From the NCBI RefSeq assembly GCF_003970925.1, contig NZ_RWJF01000001.1:2598501-2662500 (forward strand): a stretch of 64,000 bases of DNA, given 5' to 3'. A program made the position numbers and the translations under genes. Within the stretch, counting starts at the first letter, position 1. Every line of letters begins with the position of its first letter. Below are positions 53,379 through 62,200 of the stretch, piece after piece. Source of the DNA: Sphingomonas ginkgonis. Lineage in GTDB: Bacteria; Pseudomonadota; Alphaproteobacteria; Sphingomonadales; Sphingomonadaceae. Below the pieces are notes generated by a model. It saw nothing but the letters and a program-made list of their open reading frames with translations, had not been told where the DNA came from and did no database searches.

Positions 53379-53726
53379 TCAGAGAAACCCGTAGCGAGAG
53401 GCGAGAAGGGTGGTGAGCGAATACAGGATCATGGTCAGAACGCAGCCGGCCGCTAATGCGCTCCAGAACCCCCAGCCCCGCTCGAGCAGCCACGGAATGA
53501 GCAGGAACATCGGCAACGACGGGATGACGAACCAGAAGGTCCCCCGCGCGTGCAGCGCCATGTTCACCGGGTCGGGCTTGTCCCGCCACAGCCAGATCAT
53601 TCCCAGCACCGACACCAGCGGCAGCGAGGCGATCAGGCCGCCCAGCCCGGGAAAGCGGCGCGCGATCTCCGACACGGCGGCGACGATCACGCCCGACAGC
53701 GCCGCCTTGATGAACAGGTAGAGCAT
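53379..53726 (-). CDS. DUF3147-family small membrane protein
   Basis: 115 aa with four hydrophobic helices (FIKAALSGVIVAAVSEIA, GGLIASLPLVSVLGMIWLW, FWFVIPSLPMFLLIPWLL, SALAAGCVLTMILYSLTTLL). The pattern matches DUF3147, of unknown function. It lies between the CDF gene (4 nt upstream) and thrC (3 nt downstream), so the three read as one transcript. Confidence 0.75.
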   Translation of the reverse strand: MLYLFIKAALSGVIVAAVSEIARRFPGLGGLIASLPLVSVLGMIWLWRDKPDPVNMALHARGTFWFVIPSLPMFLLIPWLLERGWGFWSALAAGCVLTMILYSLTTLLASRYGFL

Positions 53727-53730
53727 CGCC

Positions 53731-54690
53731 TCAGCCCGAGGCGCGGGTCTCGAGGCGGCAGTCGGCGGCCCCGATCTCGACCTGGAAGGTGGCATGGCGG
53801 ATCCGGAACTGTCGGTCCATCCCGTCGGCCGCGCGGTGGAGGAAGTCGTCGCCGGGATGGCCGGCGGGCATCACCAGGTGCGCGGTCAGCGCAGTCTCGG
53901 TGGTGCTGAGCGGCCAGACGTGGAGGTCGTGCACCGCGATCACCCCGGGCAATCCGGCGAGCGCGGCGTTCACCTCGTCGAGGTCAATCTGCTGGGGCAC
54001 CCCGGCGAGCGTCATCCAGACCGATTCCTTGAGCAGCCCGAGACTTCCCCAAAGGATGATCAGCGCAACGACGATGCTGGTCAGCGGGTCGATCCACTCC
54101 TGCCCGGTCCGCAGGATCACCAGCCCGGCGATGACCACCCCGGCCGACACCACGGCATCCGCAGCCATGTGGAGGAAGGCGCCGCGAATATTGATGTCGT
54201 GCTCGCGGCCTCCGGCGAACAGCAGCGCGGTGATGCCGTTGACGACGATCCCCAGCGCCGCGACGATGATTACCGTCATGCCGTTCGAGGGCGACGGTTC
54301 GAACAGGCGCCGGACGCCCTCGGCGACGATCGCGCCGATCGCCCCCATCAGCAGCAGCGCATTGACCAGCGCAGCGAGGATGGAGGCTTTCTTCAGCCCG
54401 TAGGTAAAGCGCTTGGTCGGAAGGCGCCGGGCCATCAGCGCGCCGGCCCAGGCGACCACCAGCCCGAGCACGTCCGACAGATTGTGTCCGGCGTCGGCGA
54501 TCAGGGCCACCGAGTTGGCCGAGAAGCCCGCGATCGTCTCGACGATCACGAAGGCGACGTTGAGCGAAATCCCGATCAGGAAGGCGCGGCCGTGATGGGC
54601 GGCATCCTGTCCGGCGCTGTCATGGGCGTGGGCATGGTCATGGCGCCCATGCGCCCCATGATGGTGGTGGTGGCCATGAGCGAACGCCAT
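53731..54690 (-). CDS. Cation diffusion facilitator (zinc exporter, ZitB/CzcD type)
   Basis: A 319-aa proton-coupled efflux transporter. A His-rich N-tail (HGHHHHHGAHGRHDHAHAH) precedes six membrane helices. The metal site reads ALIADAGHNLSD in helix 2 (HxxxD) and HMAADAVVSAG in helix 5. The C-terminal cytoplasmic ferredoxin-like domain has AVHDLHVWPLSTTETALTAH. Start at 54690 fixed by the His-tail. Divergent from a ZnuD-like receptor gene, suggesting zinc handling. Confidence 0.92.
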   Translation of the reverse strand: MAFAHGHHHHHGAHGRHDHAHAHDSAGQDAAHHGRAFLIGISLNVAFVIVETIAGFSANSVALIADAGHNLSDVLGLVVAWAGALMARRLPTKRFTYGLKKASILAALVNALLLMGAIGAIVAEGVRRLFEPSPSNGMTVIIVAALGIVVNGITALLFAGGREHDINIRGAFLHMAADAVVSAGVVIAGLVILRTGQEWIDPLTSIVVALIILWGSLGLLKESVWMTLAGVPQQIDLDEVNAALAGLPGVIAVHDLHVWPLSTTETALTAHLVMPAGHPGDDFLHRAADGMDRQFRIRHATFQVEIGAADCRLETRASG

Positions 54691-54820
54691 GCGCCCTCGG
54701 GTATGGGCCGCTCGTCGGCTTGGCAAGTCCGTTCGCCGAAGCTTGCCCGCTCGTAACTTGCGACATTGTATCATCACTTCTACCCGGCGCGGAAATCGAC
54801 GCCTTCAGGTTGTGAGCCTC

Positions 54821-56929
54821 ATGTCCCTTCCGCTTATGCTCTCCCTCCTCGCCGCGCCCGGAGTCATGGCTCCTGCCGCCCCCGCCGAGGCCGGCGGGAC
54901 TGCCGCGGCCGCCACCAACGCGCCCCCGGTGCCCGGTTCCGCTCGCGACGCCCACCCTGATCCCGACAATGCGATCGTCGTGACGGCGGTCCGCCGCAAC
55001 GGCAACGACCTCCTCGGCGGGGTCTCGGTGCTCGATCAGCAGGCGCTGACCCGCGACGCCCGGCCGAGCATCGGTGAGACCCTCGCCAAGCAGCCCGGCG
55101 TCAGCGCCTCGAGCTTCGGGCCGACCGCCTCGCGCCCGATCCTCCGCGGCCTCTCCGGCGACCGCATCCGCCTTCTCACCGACGGGATCGGCAGCCTCGA
55201 CCTGTCCGACGCCGGCCCCGACCACGCGGTCGCGATCAACCCGCTCACCGCCGAGCGGATCGAGGTGCTCCGCGGGCCGACCGCCCTCCTCTACGGCTCA
55301 TCGGCGATCGGCGGCGTGGTCAACGTCATCGACAACCGCATCCCGCGCCGTGTCCCGCCCAACGGGGTGGCGGACAACGCGCTCGCCGAACTGGGCTCCG
55401 CCGCCCGCGAGCGCTCGGTCAACACCGGAGTCGACGTCGGGCTCGGCGCTCACTGGGTCGCCCACGTCGACGGCAATTATGCCAAGTTCGACGACCTTCG
55501 GATCGGCGGCTACGTCCTCTCCGACCCGCTGCGCGCCGAAGCCGCCGCCAGCACCGATCCGGCGATCCGCGCGCTCGCCGACCTCAAGGGCAGGCTCCCC
55601 AACACCGCCGGACGGACCGACGGCGCCGCCGCCGGGCTCGCCTATGTGGACGGCGGCCTCAACATCGGCGGCTCGGTCAGCACCTACAACAGCCGCTACG
55701 GCGTCCCCGTCCGCTACTCGCTCGACCCCGGCGGCGAGAGCGAGCAGCCGACCATCGACGCCCACCAGCGCCGCGCCGACGTCCGTGCCACCGTTCCGCT
55801 CGGCGGCTTCTTCCAGAGCTTCAACCTGCGCGGCGGGATCGGCCGCTACCATCACGACGAGCTCAACGCGCAGGGTCAGGTCGGCACCAGTTTCTACAGC
55901 AACGGTGGCGAGATTCGCGCCGACCTCGCCCAGACCGAGCGCGGCGGCTGGGGGGGCACCACCGGCGTCCAGTATCTCGAGAAGAGCGCGCGCATCCGCG
56001 GCGACGAGAAGTTCCTCCCCGACAGCCGCCAGAAGCAGCTCGGCCTGTTCACCCTGCAGACCTTCGCCAGCGGCCCGGTCCGGATCGAGGGCGGCGCCCG
56101 GATCGAGTCCAGCAGCCTCTCCGCCGACGCGGACCCGCAGATCGGCACGCCGGACCTCAGCCGCAGCTTCACCACCGTCTCCGGCTCGCTCGGCGCCAGC
56201 TACGAGGTGGTGCCTGGCTGGCGCGCGGGTGTTTCGCTCGCCCGCTCCGAACGCGCGCCGGCGGTCGAGGAACTGTTCGCCAACGGTCCGCACGGCGGCA
56301 GCGAGACGTTCGAGCGGGGCGATCCCAACCTCCGCACCGAGCGCAGCCTGTCGGGCGAGCTCACGCTCCGCCATACGACCGGCCCGGTCCATGTCGAGGC
56401 GAACCTCTACTACAGCCGCTTCTCGAGCTTCATCTACCAGACGCCCACCGGCGAGACGCTCGACGACCTGCCGGTCTATGCCTTCCAGCAGGGCAAGGCC
56501 CGCTACTACGGCTTCGAGCTTCAGGGCGACGCGCGCCTCGGCCATGCGCTGGGGATCGACTGGGGCGGCGAACTCGTCTCCGACGCGGTCCGCGCGACGA
56601 TCAGCGGCTTCGGCCCGGCGCCCTTCATTCCGCCGTTCCGCGTGCTCGGCGCACTGACCGGCTCGCGCGGGCCGTTCGACGGCAGGCTCGAGGTGGAGCG
56701 GACCAGCGCGCAAAACCGCACGGCGCCCAACGAGACCCGGACCGCCGGCTTCACGATGGTCAACGCCTCGCTCGACTGGCACCCGTTCAAGGCCAACCCG
56801 GCGCTCACCCTGTCGCTGCAGGGCAACAACCTGTTCGACGTCGACGCCCGCCGCGCCACCAGCCTGCTCAAGGACTATGCCCCGCTCGCCGGGCGGGACA
56901 TCCGGCTCACGGCGCGGCTCGGCTTTTAG
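54821..56929 (+). CDS. TonB-dependent outer-membrane receptor, ZnuD-like
   Basis: A 702-aa receptor from ATG 54821, with signal peptide (LPLMLSLLAAPGVMA), a TonB-box-like NAIVVTA, a plug (RPILRGLSGDRIRLLTDGIG, RIEVLRGPTALLYGSSAIGG) and a 22-strand barrel ending in Phe (RLTARLGF). Within the barrel SERAPAVEELFANGPH is shared with zinc receptors of the Neisseria ZnuD group. The opposite gene encodes a zinc exporter, which supports a metal role. No iron-siderophore hallmark was seen. Confidence 0.85.
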   Translation: MSLPLMLSLLAAPGVMAPAAPAEAGGTAAAATNAPPVPGSARDAHPDPDNAIVVTAVRRNGNDLLGGVSVLDQQALTRDARPSIGETLAKQPGVSASSFGPTASRPILRGLSGDRIRLLTDGIGSLDLSDAGPDHAVAINPLTAERIEVLRGPTALLYGSSAIGGVVNVIDNRIPRRVPPNGVADNALAELGSAARERSVNTGVDVGLGAHWVAHVDGNYAKFDDLRIGGYVLSDPLRAEAAASTDPAIRALADLKGRLPNTAGRTDGAAAGLAYVDGGLNIGGSVSTYNSRYGVPVRYSLDPGGESEQPTIDAHQRRADVRATVPLGGFFQSFNLRGGIGRYHHDELNAQGQVGTSFYSNGGEIRADLAQTERGGWGGTTGVQYLEKSARIRGDEKFLPDSRQKQLGLFTLQTFASGPVRIEGGARIESSSLSADADPQIGTPDLSRSFTTVSGSLGASYEVVPGWRAGVSLARSERAPAVEELFANGPHGGSETFERGDPNLRTERSLSGELTLRHTTGPVHVEANLYYSRFSSFIYQTPTGETLDDLPVYAFQQGKARYYGFELQGDARLGHALGIDWGGELVSDAVRATISGFGPAPFIPPFRVLGALTGSRGPFDGRLEVERTSAQNRTAPNETRTAGFTMVNASLDWHPFKANPALTLSLQGNNLFDVDARRATSLLKDYAPLAGRDIRLTARLGF

Positions 56930-57371
56930 CGTACGGCGTGCCGTCCTTGACATAGTCGCCGGCGGGCGTGAACATCATGTCGATGTCCGAATAACCTCCG
57001 CCGGCGTCGCTCCCCGCGCTGACGCACAGGAAGCGGCACGGCGCGTCGCCCCGGTTGACGAGGTGATGGCCGTTGCGCACCCCCGCGGCCCAGGCGACGA
57101 TGTCGCCTGCTCGCACCGGGGTCTCGCCCTCGTCTTCGATCAGCACCGCCTCACCTGCCAGCATGACCAGCAGTTCGTCCTCGCCCTCGTGCCAGTGGCG
57201 CTGGCTCGACCAGGCGCCGGGATCGAGCGTCACCTCGCGGGCGCCGAGCGCGGTCAGCCCCGCCGCCTGCCCCACCGCTCTCTGCCAGCGGCCGGCGACC
57301 GGCTGGTGGAACGGCGGTGGGTAGCCGGTGCGATTGCTGGGCGTGAGCCGGTCGAGCTCGACCTTGGGCAT
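56907..57371 (-). CDS. Cupin-domain protein
   Basis: A 154-aa single cupin. Metal motif 1 is SSQRHWHEGEDELLVMLAG (His, His, Glu) and motif 2 is GVRNGHHLVNRG. The start at ATG 57371 is set by AAAGGAG six bases upstream. The 3' end overlaps the convergent TonB receptor gene by 23 nt. A sugar or small-molecule binding or isomerase role is possible; the substrate is unknown. It is divergent from dapE by only 27 nt. Confidence 0.78.
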   Translation of the reverse strand: MPKVELDRLTPSNRTGYPPPFHQPVAGRWQRAVGQAAGLTALGAREVTLDPGAWSSQRHWHEGEDELLVMLAGEAVLIEDEGETPVRAGDIVAWAAGVRNGHHLVNRGDAPCRFLCVSAGSDAGGGYSDIDMMFTPAGDYVKDGTPYAKSRAAP

Positions 57372-57398
57372 GGCCATCTCCTTTGCTAGGCGACACGG

Positions 57399-58526
57399 AT
57401 GTCGATCAATCCCATCGCGCTGACGACCGCGCTGATCAACTGCCCCAGCATCACGCCCGCCAGCGGCGCGGTGTTCGACGTGCTCGAGCAGGCACTCCGG
57501 CCGCTCGGGTTCACTGTCCACCGCTTCGTGCTCGGCGAGGCACCCGACGGCCCGACCGAGAACATGGTCGCGATCCGCGACAGCGGTCCCGGCCCGCACT
57601 TCGGTTTCGCCGGACACCTCGACGTCGTCCCCGCCGGCGACGGGTGGGACGGCGACCCCTTCGCGACCCGCATCGAGAACGGCATCGTCACCGGTCGCGG
57701 CGCCGCCGACATGAAGGCCGCGATCGCCGCCTATGTCGCCGCCGTCTCGCGTGTCGAGCCACGCCCCGGCACCCTCTCGCTCCTCATCACCGGGGACGAG
57801 GAAGGCTACGCCACCTGGGGCACGCCGCGCATCATCGACTGGCTGAACGAACGGGCGATCCGCCCCGACATGATCCTGATCGGCGAGCCGACCTCGGTCG
57901 AGCGGCTCGGCGACACGGTCAAGATCGGCCGCCGCGGCTCGGTCAACTTGTGGATCGAGGTGCCGGGAACGCAGGGCCACGTCGCCTATCCCCACAACGC
58001 CGACAACCCGGTCCCGGCGCTCGCCCGGATCGTCGCCGCGCTCGACGCGCTCCACCTCGACGACGGGACCGAGGCCTTCCCGCCATCCAACCTCGAATTC
58101 ACCGCTGTCTCGACCCCCACGCAGGCGAGCAACGTCATCCCCGGCAGCGCTACCGCGCAGCTCAACATCCGCTTCAACAATCTCCAGAAGGGCACCGACC
58201 TCGTCCGTCGGGTCGAGGAGATCGCGCGCCGCGAGGCCCCGAACGCGGTCGTCCGCTCGCGCATCTCGGGCGAGGCCTTCCTCACCCCCGCCGGGCCGCT
58301 CTACGATCTCGTCACCGCCGCGATCCGCGAGGAAACCGGGGTCGAGCCCGAGCTCTCCACCAGCGGCGGCACCAGCGACGGCCGCTTCCTTATCCAGCTC
58401 TGCCCGGTGGTCGACTTCGGGCTGCCAAACGGCAGCATGCACAAGGTCGGCGAGCATGCCGCGGTCGCAGATATCGAGGCGCTGAGCCGAATCTACGAAC
58501 GGGTCCTGCGCAAGCTCGCCGCCTGA
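57399..58526 (+). CDS. dapE: Succinyl-diaminopimelate desuccinylase
   Basis: Zn-dependent step of lysine/meso-DAP synthesis. The 375-aa M20 peptidase-family enzyme has the metal ligands in FGFAGHLDVVPAG, GRGAADMKAAIAAY and TGDEEGYATWGT, the dimerisation domain with SNVIPGSATAQLNIRF, and the late SGGTSDGRF and MHKVGEHA. The length equals the E. coli enzyme. Confidence 0.96.
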   Translation: MSINPIALTTALINCPSITPASGAVFDVLEQALRPLGFTVHRFVLGEAPDGPTENMVAIRDSGPGPHFGFAGHLDVVPAGDGWDGDPFATRIENGIVTGRGAADMKAAIAAYVAAVSRVEPRPGTLSLLITGDEEGYATWGTPRIIDWLNERAIRPDMILIGEPTSVERLGDTVKIGRRGSVNLWIEVPGTQGHVAYPHNADNPVPALARIVAALDALHLDDGTEAFPPSNLEFTAVSTPTQASNVIPGSATAQLNIRFNNLQKGTDLVRRVEEIARREAPNAVVRSRISGEAFLTPAGPLYDLVTAAIREETGVEPELSTSGGTSDGRFLIQLCPVVDFGLPNGSMHKVGEHAAVADIEALSRIYERVLRKLAA

Positions 58527-58797
58527 CCCTTCACGGTCTCGCCGGTGGTACCGGCTTGCGGAATAGGGTTTCGACTGATCTGCTGCCCGGGCGTCAGCGC
58601 AGGCTCTTTCTCTTCCAAATCAGGCCCCAAGGCCGCGCCGGGTCACACCCGCAGATGAAAGCCGGGGGGGTGTGACCTTTGGGACCTTTCGCCGGCTGAT
58701 CGGTCGCCGGACGGTGTGACCTTTGGGACCATTCACCGTCCACTGCCCGTTCGGCGGTGTGACCATTCAGACCTTTCGAACGCGAGCCCGGCACGGG
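58527..58797. other. Repeat-bearing spacer between dapE and ivd
   Basis: About 270 nt without a gene, between two convergent units. It contains an inverted repeat GGTCACACCC (58641-58650) / GGGTGTGACC (58668-58677) and three direct repeats described separately. Confidence 0.6.
58669..58778 (+). repeat. Three ~22-bp direct repeats at 43-44 bp spacing
   Basis: Copies begin at 58669, 58713 and 58756: GGTGTGACCTTTGGGACC (copies 1 and 2 identical over 18 bp) and GGTGTGACCATTCAGACC, each followed by (T/A)TTC. The fixed spacing of 44 then 43 bp, about four helical turns, suggests tandem protein sites or a small unit duplication. An inverted copy of the GGTGTGACC word lies just upstream. Confidence 0.65.
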
Positions 58798-59952
58798 CTA
58801 GGCCGCGCCGATCAGCTCCCGCCCGATCAGCATCCGGCGGATCTCGTTGGTCCCCGCGCCGATGTCGAGCAGCTTGGCGTCGCGCATGTAGCGCTCGACC
58901 GGCCAGTCTTTGGTGTAGCCCGCGCCCCCCAGCGCCTGGACCGCTTCGCCGGCGACCTTGAACGCGCTCTCGCTCGCCAGCAGGATCGCGCCCGCCGCGT
59001 CGAACCGCGTGGTCCGACCGGCGTCGCAGGCCTTGGCCACCTGGTAGACATAGGCGCGCGCCGAGTTGAGCGCGACATACATGTCGGCGACCTTGGCCTG
59101 CATCAGCTGGAATGCGCCGATCGGTTTCCCGAACTGCTTGCGCTCGCGCAAATAAGGGATGACCACGTCGAGGCAGGCCTGCATGATTCCGAGCTGGATC
59201 CCGGCGAGCACCGTCCGCTCATAGTCGAGCCCGCTCATCAGCACGCCGACCCCGCCGTTCTCCGGGCCCATGACGTTCTCGGCGGGGACGAAGCAATCGT
59301 CGAACACCAGCTCGCTGGTAGGCGAACCGCGCATTCCGACCTTGTCGATCTTCTGTCCGATCGAGAAGCCCTCCATGTCCTTCTCGATCAGGAAGGTGGT
59401 GATTCCGCGGCTGCCCTCGCCGGTCTTGGCATAGACGACCAGCGTGTCGGCATAGGCGCCGTTGGTGATCCAGAACTTGGTGCCGTTCAAACGCCAGCCG
59501 TTGCCGCTCTTCTCGGCCTTCAGCTTCATCGAGACGACGTCGCTGCCCGCCCCCGCCTCGCTCATCGCCAGCGCGCCGACATGCTCGCCGCTGATCAGCT
59601 TGGGCAGATATTTGCGCTTCTGCTCTTCGCTCGCCCAGCGGCGGATCTGGTTGATGCAGAGGTTCGAGTGGGCACCGTAGCTCAAGCCCACCGAGGCCGA
59701 GGCCCGCGCCACTTCCTCCTGCGCGACGACATGCTCGAGATAGCCGAGCCCGAGGCCGCCCCATTCCTCCTCGACGGTGATCCCGTGGAGCCCGAGCGCA
59801 CCCATCTCAGGCCACAGGTCGATCGGAAAGCGGTCGTCTTCGTCGATCTCGACGGCGATCGGCGCAATTCGGTCGGCGGCGAAGCGCTGAGTCGAGTCGC
59901 GGATCGTGTCCGCCATCTCGCCAAGGTCGAATTCCAGCCCGGGCATCGTCAT
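58798..59952 (-). CDS. ivd: Isovaleryl-CoA dehydrogenase
   Basis: FAD enzyme of leucine breakdown (isovaleryl-CoA to 3-methylcrotonyl-CoA). The 384-aa acyl-CoA dehydrogenase has the isovaleryl-type [17 protein letters not shown] segment, [11 protein letters not shown], the FAD-binding [10 protein letters not shown] and the catalytic Glu in [12 protein letters not shown] on helix G, the position used by IVD rather than by short-chain enzymes. It ends with the [20 protein letters not shown] helix. It is divergent from acetyl-CoA acetyltransferase, which also serves branched-chain and fatty-acid breakdown. Confidence 0.9.
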   Translation of the reverse strand: MTMPGLEFDLGEMADTIRDSTQRFAADRIAPIAVEIDEDDRFPIDLWPEMGALGLHGITVEEEWGGLGLGYLEHVVAQEEVARASASVGLSYGAHSNLCINQIRRWASEEQKRKYLPKLISGEHVGALAMSEAGAGSDVVSMKLKAEKSGNGWRLNGTKFWITNGAYADTLVVYAKTGEGSRGITTFLIEKDMEGFSIGQKIDKVGMRGSPTSELVFDDCFVPAENVMGPENGGVGVLMSGLDYERTVLAGIQLGIMQACLDVVIPYLRERKQFGKPIGAFQLMQAKVADMYVALNSARAYVYQVAKACDAGRTTRFDAAGAILLASESAFKVAGEAVQALGGAGYTKDWPVERYMRDAKLLDIGAGTNEIRRMLIGRELIGAA

Positions 59953-60024
59953 TGTAACTCTCTCCTCTTGAACAAGGCCGCTAGCAGAGCGGTGAAGATT
60001 TGAACAAGGCGCGCCGGGCGCTTA

Positions 60025-60038
60025 TGTGCAGTGCAACA
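60025..60038 (+). promoter_or_regulatory. TGCA-rich motif, possible PhaR site
   Basis: TGTGCAGTGCAACA, about 20 nt upstream of the thiolase ATG. Similar TGCA-rich words precede phasin and PHB genes in alphaproteobacteria, where PhaR binds. Assignment by resemblance only. Confidence 0.3.
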
Positions 60039-60058
60039 ACGAACCGCTGGAGTATCCC

Positions 60059-61243
60059 ATGGCTACCGATCCCGTCGTGATCCTCTCCACTGCGCGCACC
60101 CCGATGGGCGCCATGCAGGGCGCGCTTGCCGACGTCTCCGCGACCGATCTCGGCGCGACCGTCGTCAAGGCGGCGGTCGAACGGGCCGGGGTCGACGGTG
60201 GCGAGATCGACCGCATCTACATGGGCTGCGTCCTCCCCGCCGGGCTCGGCCAGGCTCCAGCGCGGCAGGCGGCGCTCAAGGCCGGCCTGCCCAAGTCGGT
60301 CCAAGCGACGACGGTGAACAAAGTCTGCGGTTCGGGCATGCAGACGGTGATCATGGGCGACGAGGCGATCCGCGTCGGCAACGCCGACATCATCGTCGCC
60401 GGCGGCATGGAGTCGATGACCAACGCGCCCTACCTGCTGAAGAAGCATCGCTCGGGCGCGCGCATCGGCCACGACAAGATCTACGACCACATGTTCCTCG
60501 ACGGGCTCGAGGATGCCTATGAGGAAGGCCGCGCGATGGGCAGCTTCGCCCAGTGCACCGCCGACGAATATCAGCTGACCCGGCAGGACATGGACAGCTA
60601 CGCGATCGAATCGCTCAGCCGCGCCAAGGCGGCGATCGACGGCGGCGCCTTCGCCGACGAGATCGTGCCGGTGACCATCAAGAGCCGCGCCGGCGAGACC
60701 GTCGTCGACACCGACGAGGCGCCGGGCCGCGGCCGTCCCGACAAGATCCCCCAACTGAAGCCCGCCTTTGCCAAGGAAGGCACGATCACCGCCGCGACCA
60801 GTTCCTCCATCTCCGACGGCGCCGCCGCGGTCGTCCTCGCCCGCGAATCGCTGGCAAGCGAGAAGGGCCTGACCCCGGTCGCCCGGATCGTCGCAACCGC
60901 CGCCCACGCGCAGGAGCCGGCGCAGTTCACCATTGCTCCCGTCGGCGCGATCGAGAAGCTGCTCAAGAAGGCTGGCTGGTCGGTCTCCGACGTCGACCTG
61001 TGGGAGGTCAACGAGGCGTTCGCCTGCGTCGCCATGTTCGCGATGAAGGACCTCGGCATCCCGCACGAGAAGATCAACGTCCATGGCGGCGCGACCGCGC
61101 TTGGTCACCCGATCGGCGCGAGTGGCACCCGGATCCTCGTGACGCTCGTCAATGCGCTCAAGCACAAGGGCCTGAAGCGCGGCGTCGCCTCGCTGTGCAT
61201 CGGCGGCGGCGAGGCCACGGCGGTCGCGGTCGAGCTGGTCTAG
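60059..61243 (+). CDS. Acetyl-CoA acetyltransferase (thiolase)
   Basis: Condenses or cleaves acetoacetyl-CoA. The 394-aa thiolase has the nucleophilic Cys in NKVCGSGMQ (near residue 89), the His of NVHGGATALGHPIGASG (about 350) and the second Cys of SLCIGGGEATA (about 380). The ATG at 60059 follows GGAG by six bases; an upstream in-frame ATG lacks a site. Biosynthetic (PHB) versus degradative use cannot be separated from sequence; a TGCA motif upstream hints at PHB regulation. Confidence 0.93.
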   Translation: MATDPVVILSTARTPMGAMQGALADVSATDLGATVVKAAVERAGVDGGEIDRIYMGCVLPAGLGQAPARQAALKAGLPKSVQATTVNKVCGSGMQTVIMGDEAIRVGNADIIVAGGMESMTNAPYLLKKHRSGARIGHDKIYDHMFLDGLEDAYEEGRAMGSFAQCTADEYQLTRQDMDSYAIESLSRAKAAIDGGAFADEIVPVTIKSRAGETVVDTDEAPGRGRPDKIPQLKPAFAKEGTITAATSSSISDGAAAVVLARESLASEKGLTPVARIVATAAHAQEPAQFTIAPVGAIEKLLKKAGWSVSDVDLWEVNEAFACVAMFAMKDLGIPHEKINVHGGATALGHPIGASGTRILVTLVNALKHKGLKRGVASLCIGGGEATAVAVELV

Positions 61244-61283
61244 ATCGCCCGCAACTCTCGAAAACGCGCCATTGCTGCTATCG

Positions 61284-61310
61284 TCTCTCCCCTTGGAAAC
61301 AAGGGAGAGA
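61284..61310 (+). promoter_or_regulatory. Hairpin enclosing the ribosome binding site
   Basis: TCTCTCCCCTTG (61284-61295), loop GAAA, CAAGGGAGAGA (61300-61310). Eleven pairs with one bulged C. The right arm is the Shine-Dalgarno AAGGGAGAG itself and ends 1 nt before the ATG at 61312, so translation would need the hairpin to open. Confidence 0.6.
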
Positions 61311-61311
61311 G

Positions 61312-61686
61312 ATGATGCGCCTGCTGTTGATCGTGCCTGCCGCCACGCTCCTGTTCACGGCCCCTGCCGCGCTCGCCAAGTCGACTGAGTTCCAGCTGAA
61401 CGAGACGTCCTGGACGTTCGTGCGCGACAAGTTAAAGATGCGCGAGACGATCGACGCCAAGGGCAACTACATTCAGAACCAGATGAGCGGCAAACATGTC
61501 GACCATGGCACCGCGGTGATGAAGGATGGCAAGGCCTGCTTTACCAGCGCGATGAATTCGGATGGCGAGCGGTGCTGGACGGTCAAGCCCGTCGCCATCG
61601 GGCACGCCATGACCGCGGTCAGCGACAAGGGCGAAAAGCTGGTCGTTACCCGTACCAAGTACATGCCTCTGAAGATGCCGAAGTAG
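61312..61686 (+). CDS. Small exported protein
   Basis: A 124-aa protein with a clear signal peptide (MRLLLIVPAATLLFTAPAALA, cut after ALA). The mature ~100 residues begin KSTEFQLNETSWTFVRDKLK and contain a Cys pair (KACFTSAM, ERCWTVK) and a final RTKYMPLKMPK. I recognise no named family; proteins of this look are common in sphingomonads. Two adjacent ATGs (61312, 61315). Followed by a terminator. Confidence 0.7.
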   Translation: MMRLLLIVPAATLLFTAPAALAKSTEFQLNETSWTFVRDKLKMRETIDAKGNYIQNQMSGKHVDHGTAVMKDGKACFTSAMNSDGERCWTVKPVAIGHAMTAVSDKGEKLVVTRTKYMPLKMPK

Positions 61687-61693
61687 AGGCCGC

Positions 61694-61724
61694 GCGGGGA
61701 CCACGCCGGCTCCCCGCCTATTTT
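61694..61724 (+). terminator. Terminator between convergent genes
   Basis: GCGGGGA (61694-61700) and TCCCCGC (61711-61717) followed by CTATTTT. The stop codon of the convergent SH3 gene (61718-61720) lies in the T-rich tail. Confidence 0.7.
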
Positions 61725-62200
61725 ACGCTCTCGTTCTCGTCGGTGCCCCATACGTCCGACTGGCGGATATAGCCGCGCTTCTTGGCGATCTCGATCCGGC
61801 ACCAGTCGCCGTCGCAGTCGCTGATCCGTCCGACCACGCCCGGCTCCGCCTCGTAGGAGACGTGGCTCGCGCTCGCCGGCTTGTCGTGGATCGCACGCCG
61901 CTCGCCCGCCTTGATCAGCGCCGTACGGCGGTCGCTGAGCAGCGTCACGAGCATCCATCCGAGCGTGCCGTCAGGATCCTGGATCCGCCGCCAGTTCTCG
62001 TACACCGCGACGACCTTCACCGGCAGGTCGCGCCGCTTGTACAGGAACAGCCCGGGATAGTTGCGCCCCGGCCCCGCGCGGGTCTGCGCTTCGCCGCTGG
62101 CGATCGACGCCCAGTAGGGCGGCTTCTTCATCTGCGCCGCTGCCGGCGTCGCCGCGACCTGCAGCAGGACAGCAGTGGCGATCGCCCCCCAAACGCGCAT
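61718..62200 (-). CDS. SH3-domain exported protein
   Basis: A 160-aa protein from ATG 62200, with a signal peptide (GAIATAVLLQVAATPAAAQ) and two bacterial SH3 units: PYWASIASGEAQTRAGPGRN to GTLGWMLVTLLSDRRTA, then PGVVGRISDCDGDWCRIEI to GYIRQSDVWG. SH3 proteins of this type are periplasmic and may bind cell wall. The ATG overlaps the upstream stop by 1 nt (TGATG), so it is co-translated with the flavoprotein gene. Confidence 0.85.
   Translation of the reverse strand: MRVWGAIATAVLLQVAATPAAAQMKKPPYWASIASGEAQTRAGPGRNYPGLFLYKRRDLPVKVVAVYENWRRIQDPDGTLGWMLVTLLSDRRTALIKAGERRAIHDKPASASHVSYEAEPGVVGRISDCDGDWCRIEIAKKRGYIRQSDVWGTDENESVK

Noticed and set aside
54755..54780. Zur box between the CDF and TonB receptor genes
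   Set aside because: The AT-richer stretch GACATTGTATCATC is not palindromic enough to call a Zur site; kept only as a suggestion in the findings.
58669..58778. CRISPR array
   Set aside because: Only three copies, the third diverged, repeats of ~18-22 bp and spacers of ~21-26 bp, and no cas genes in the window.
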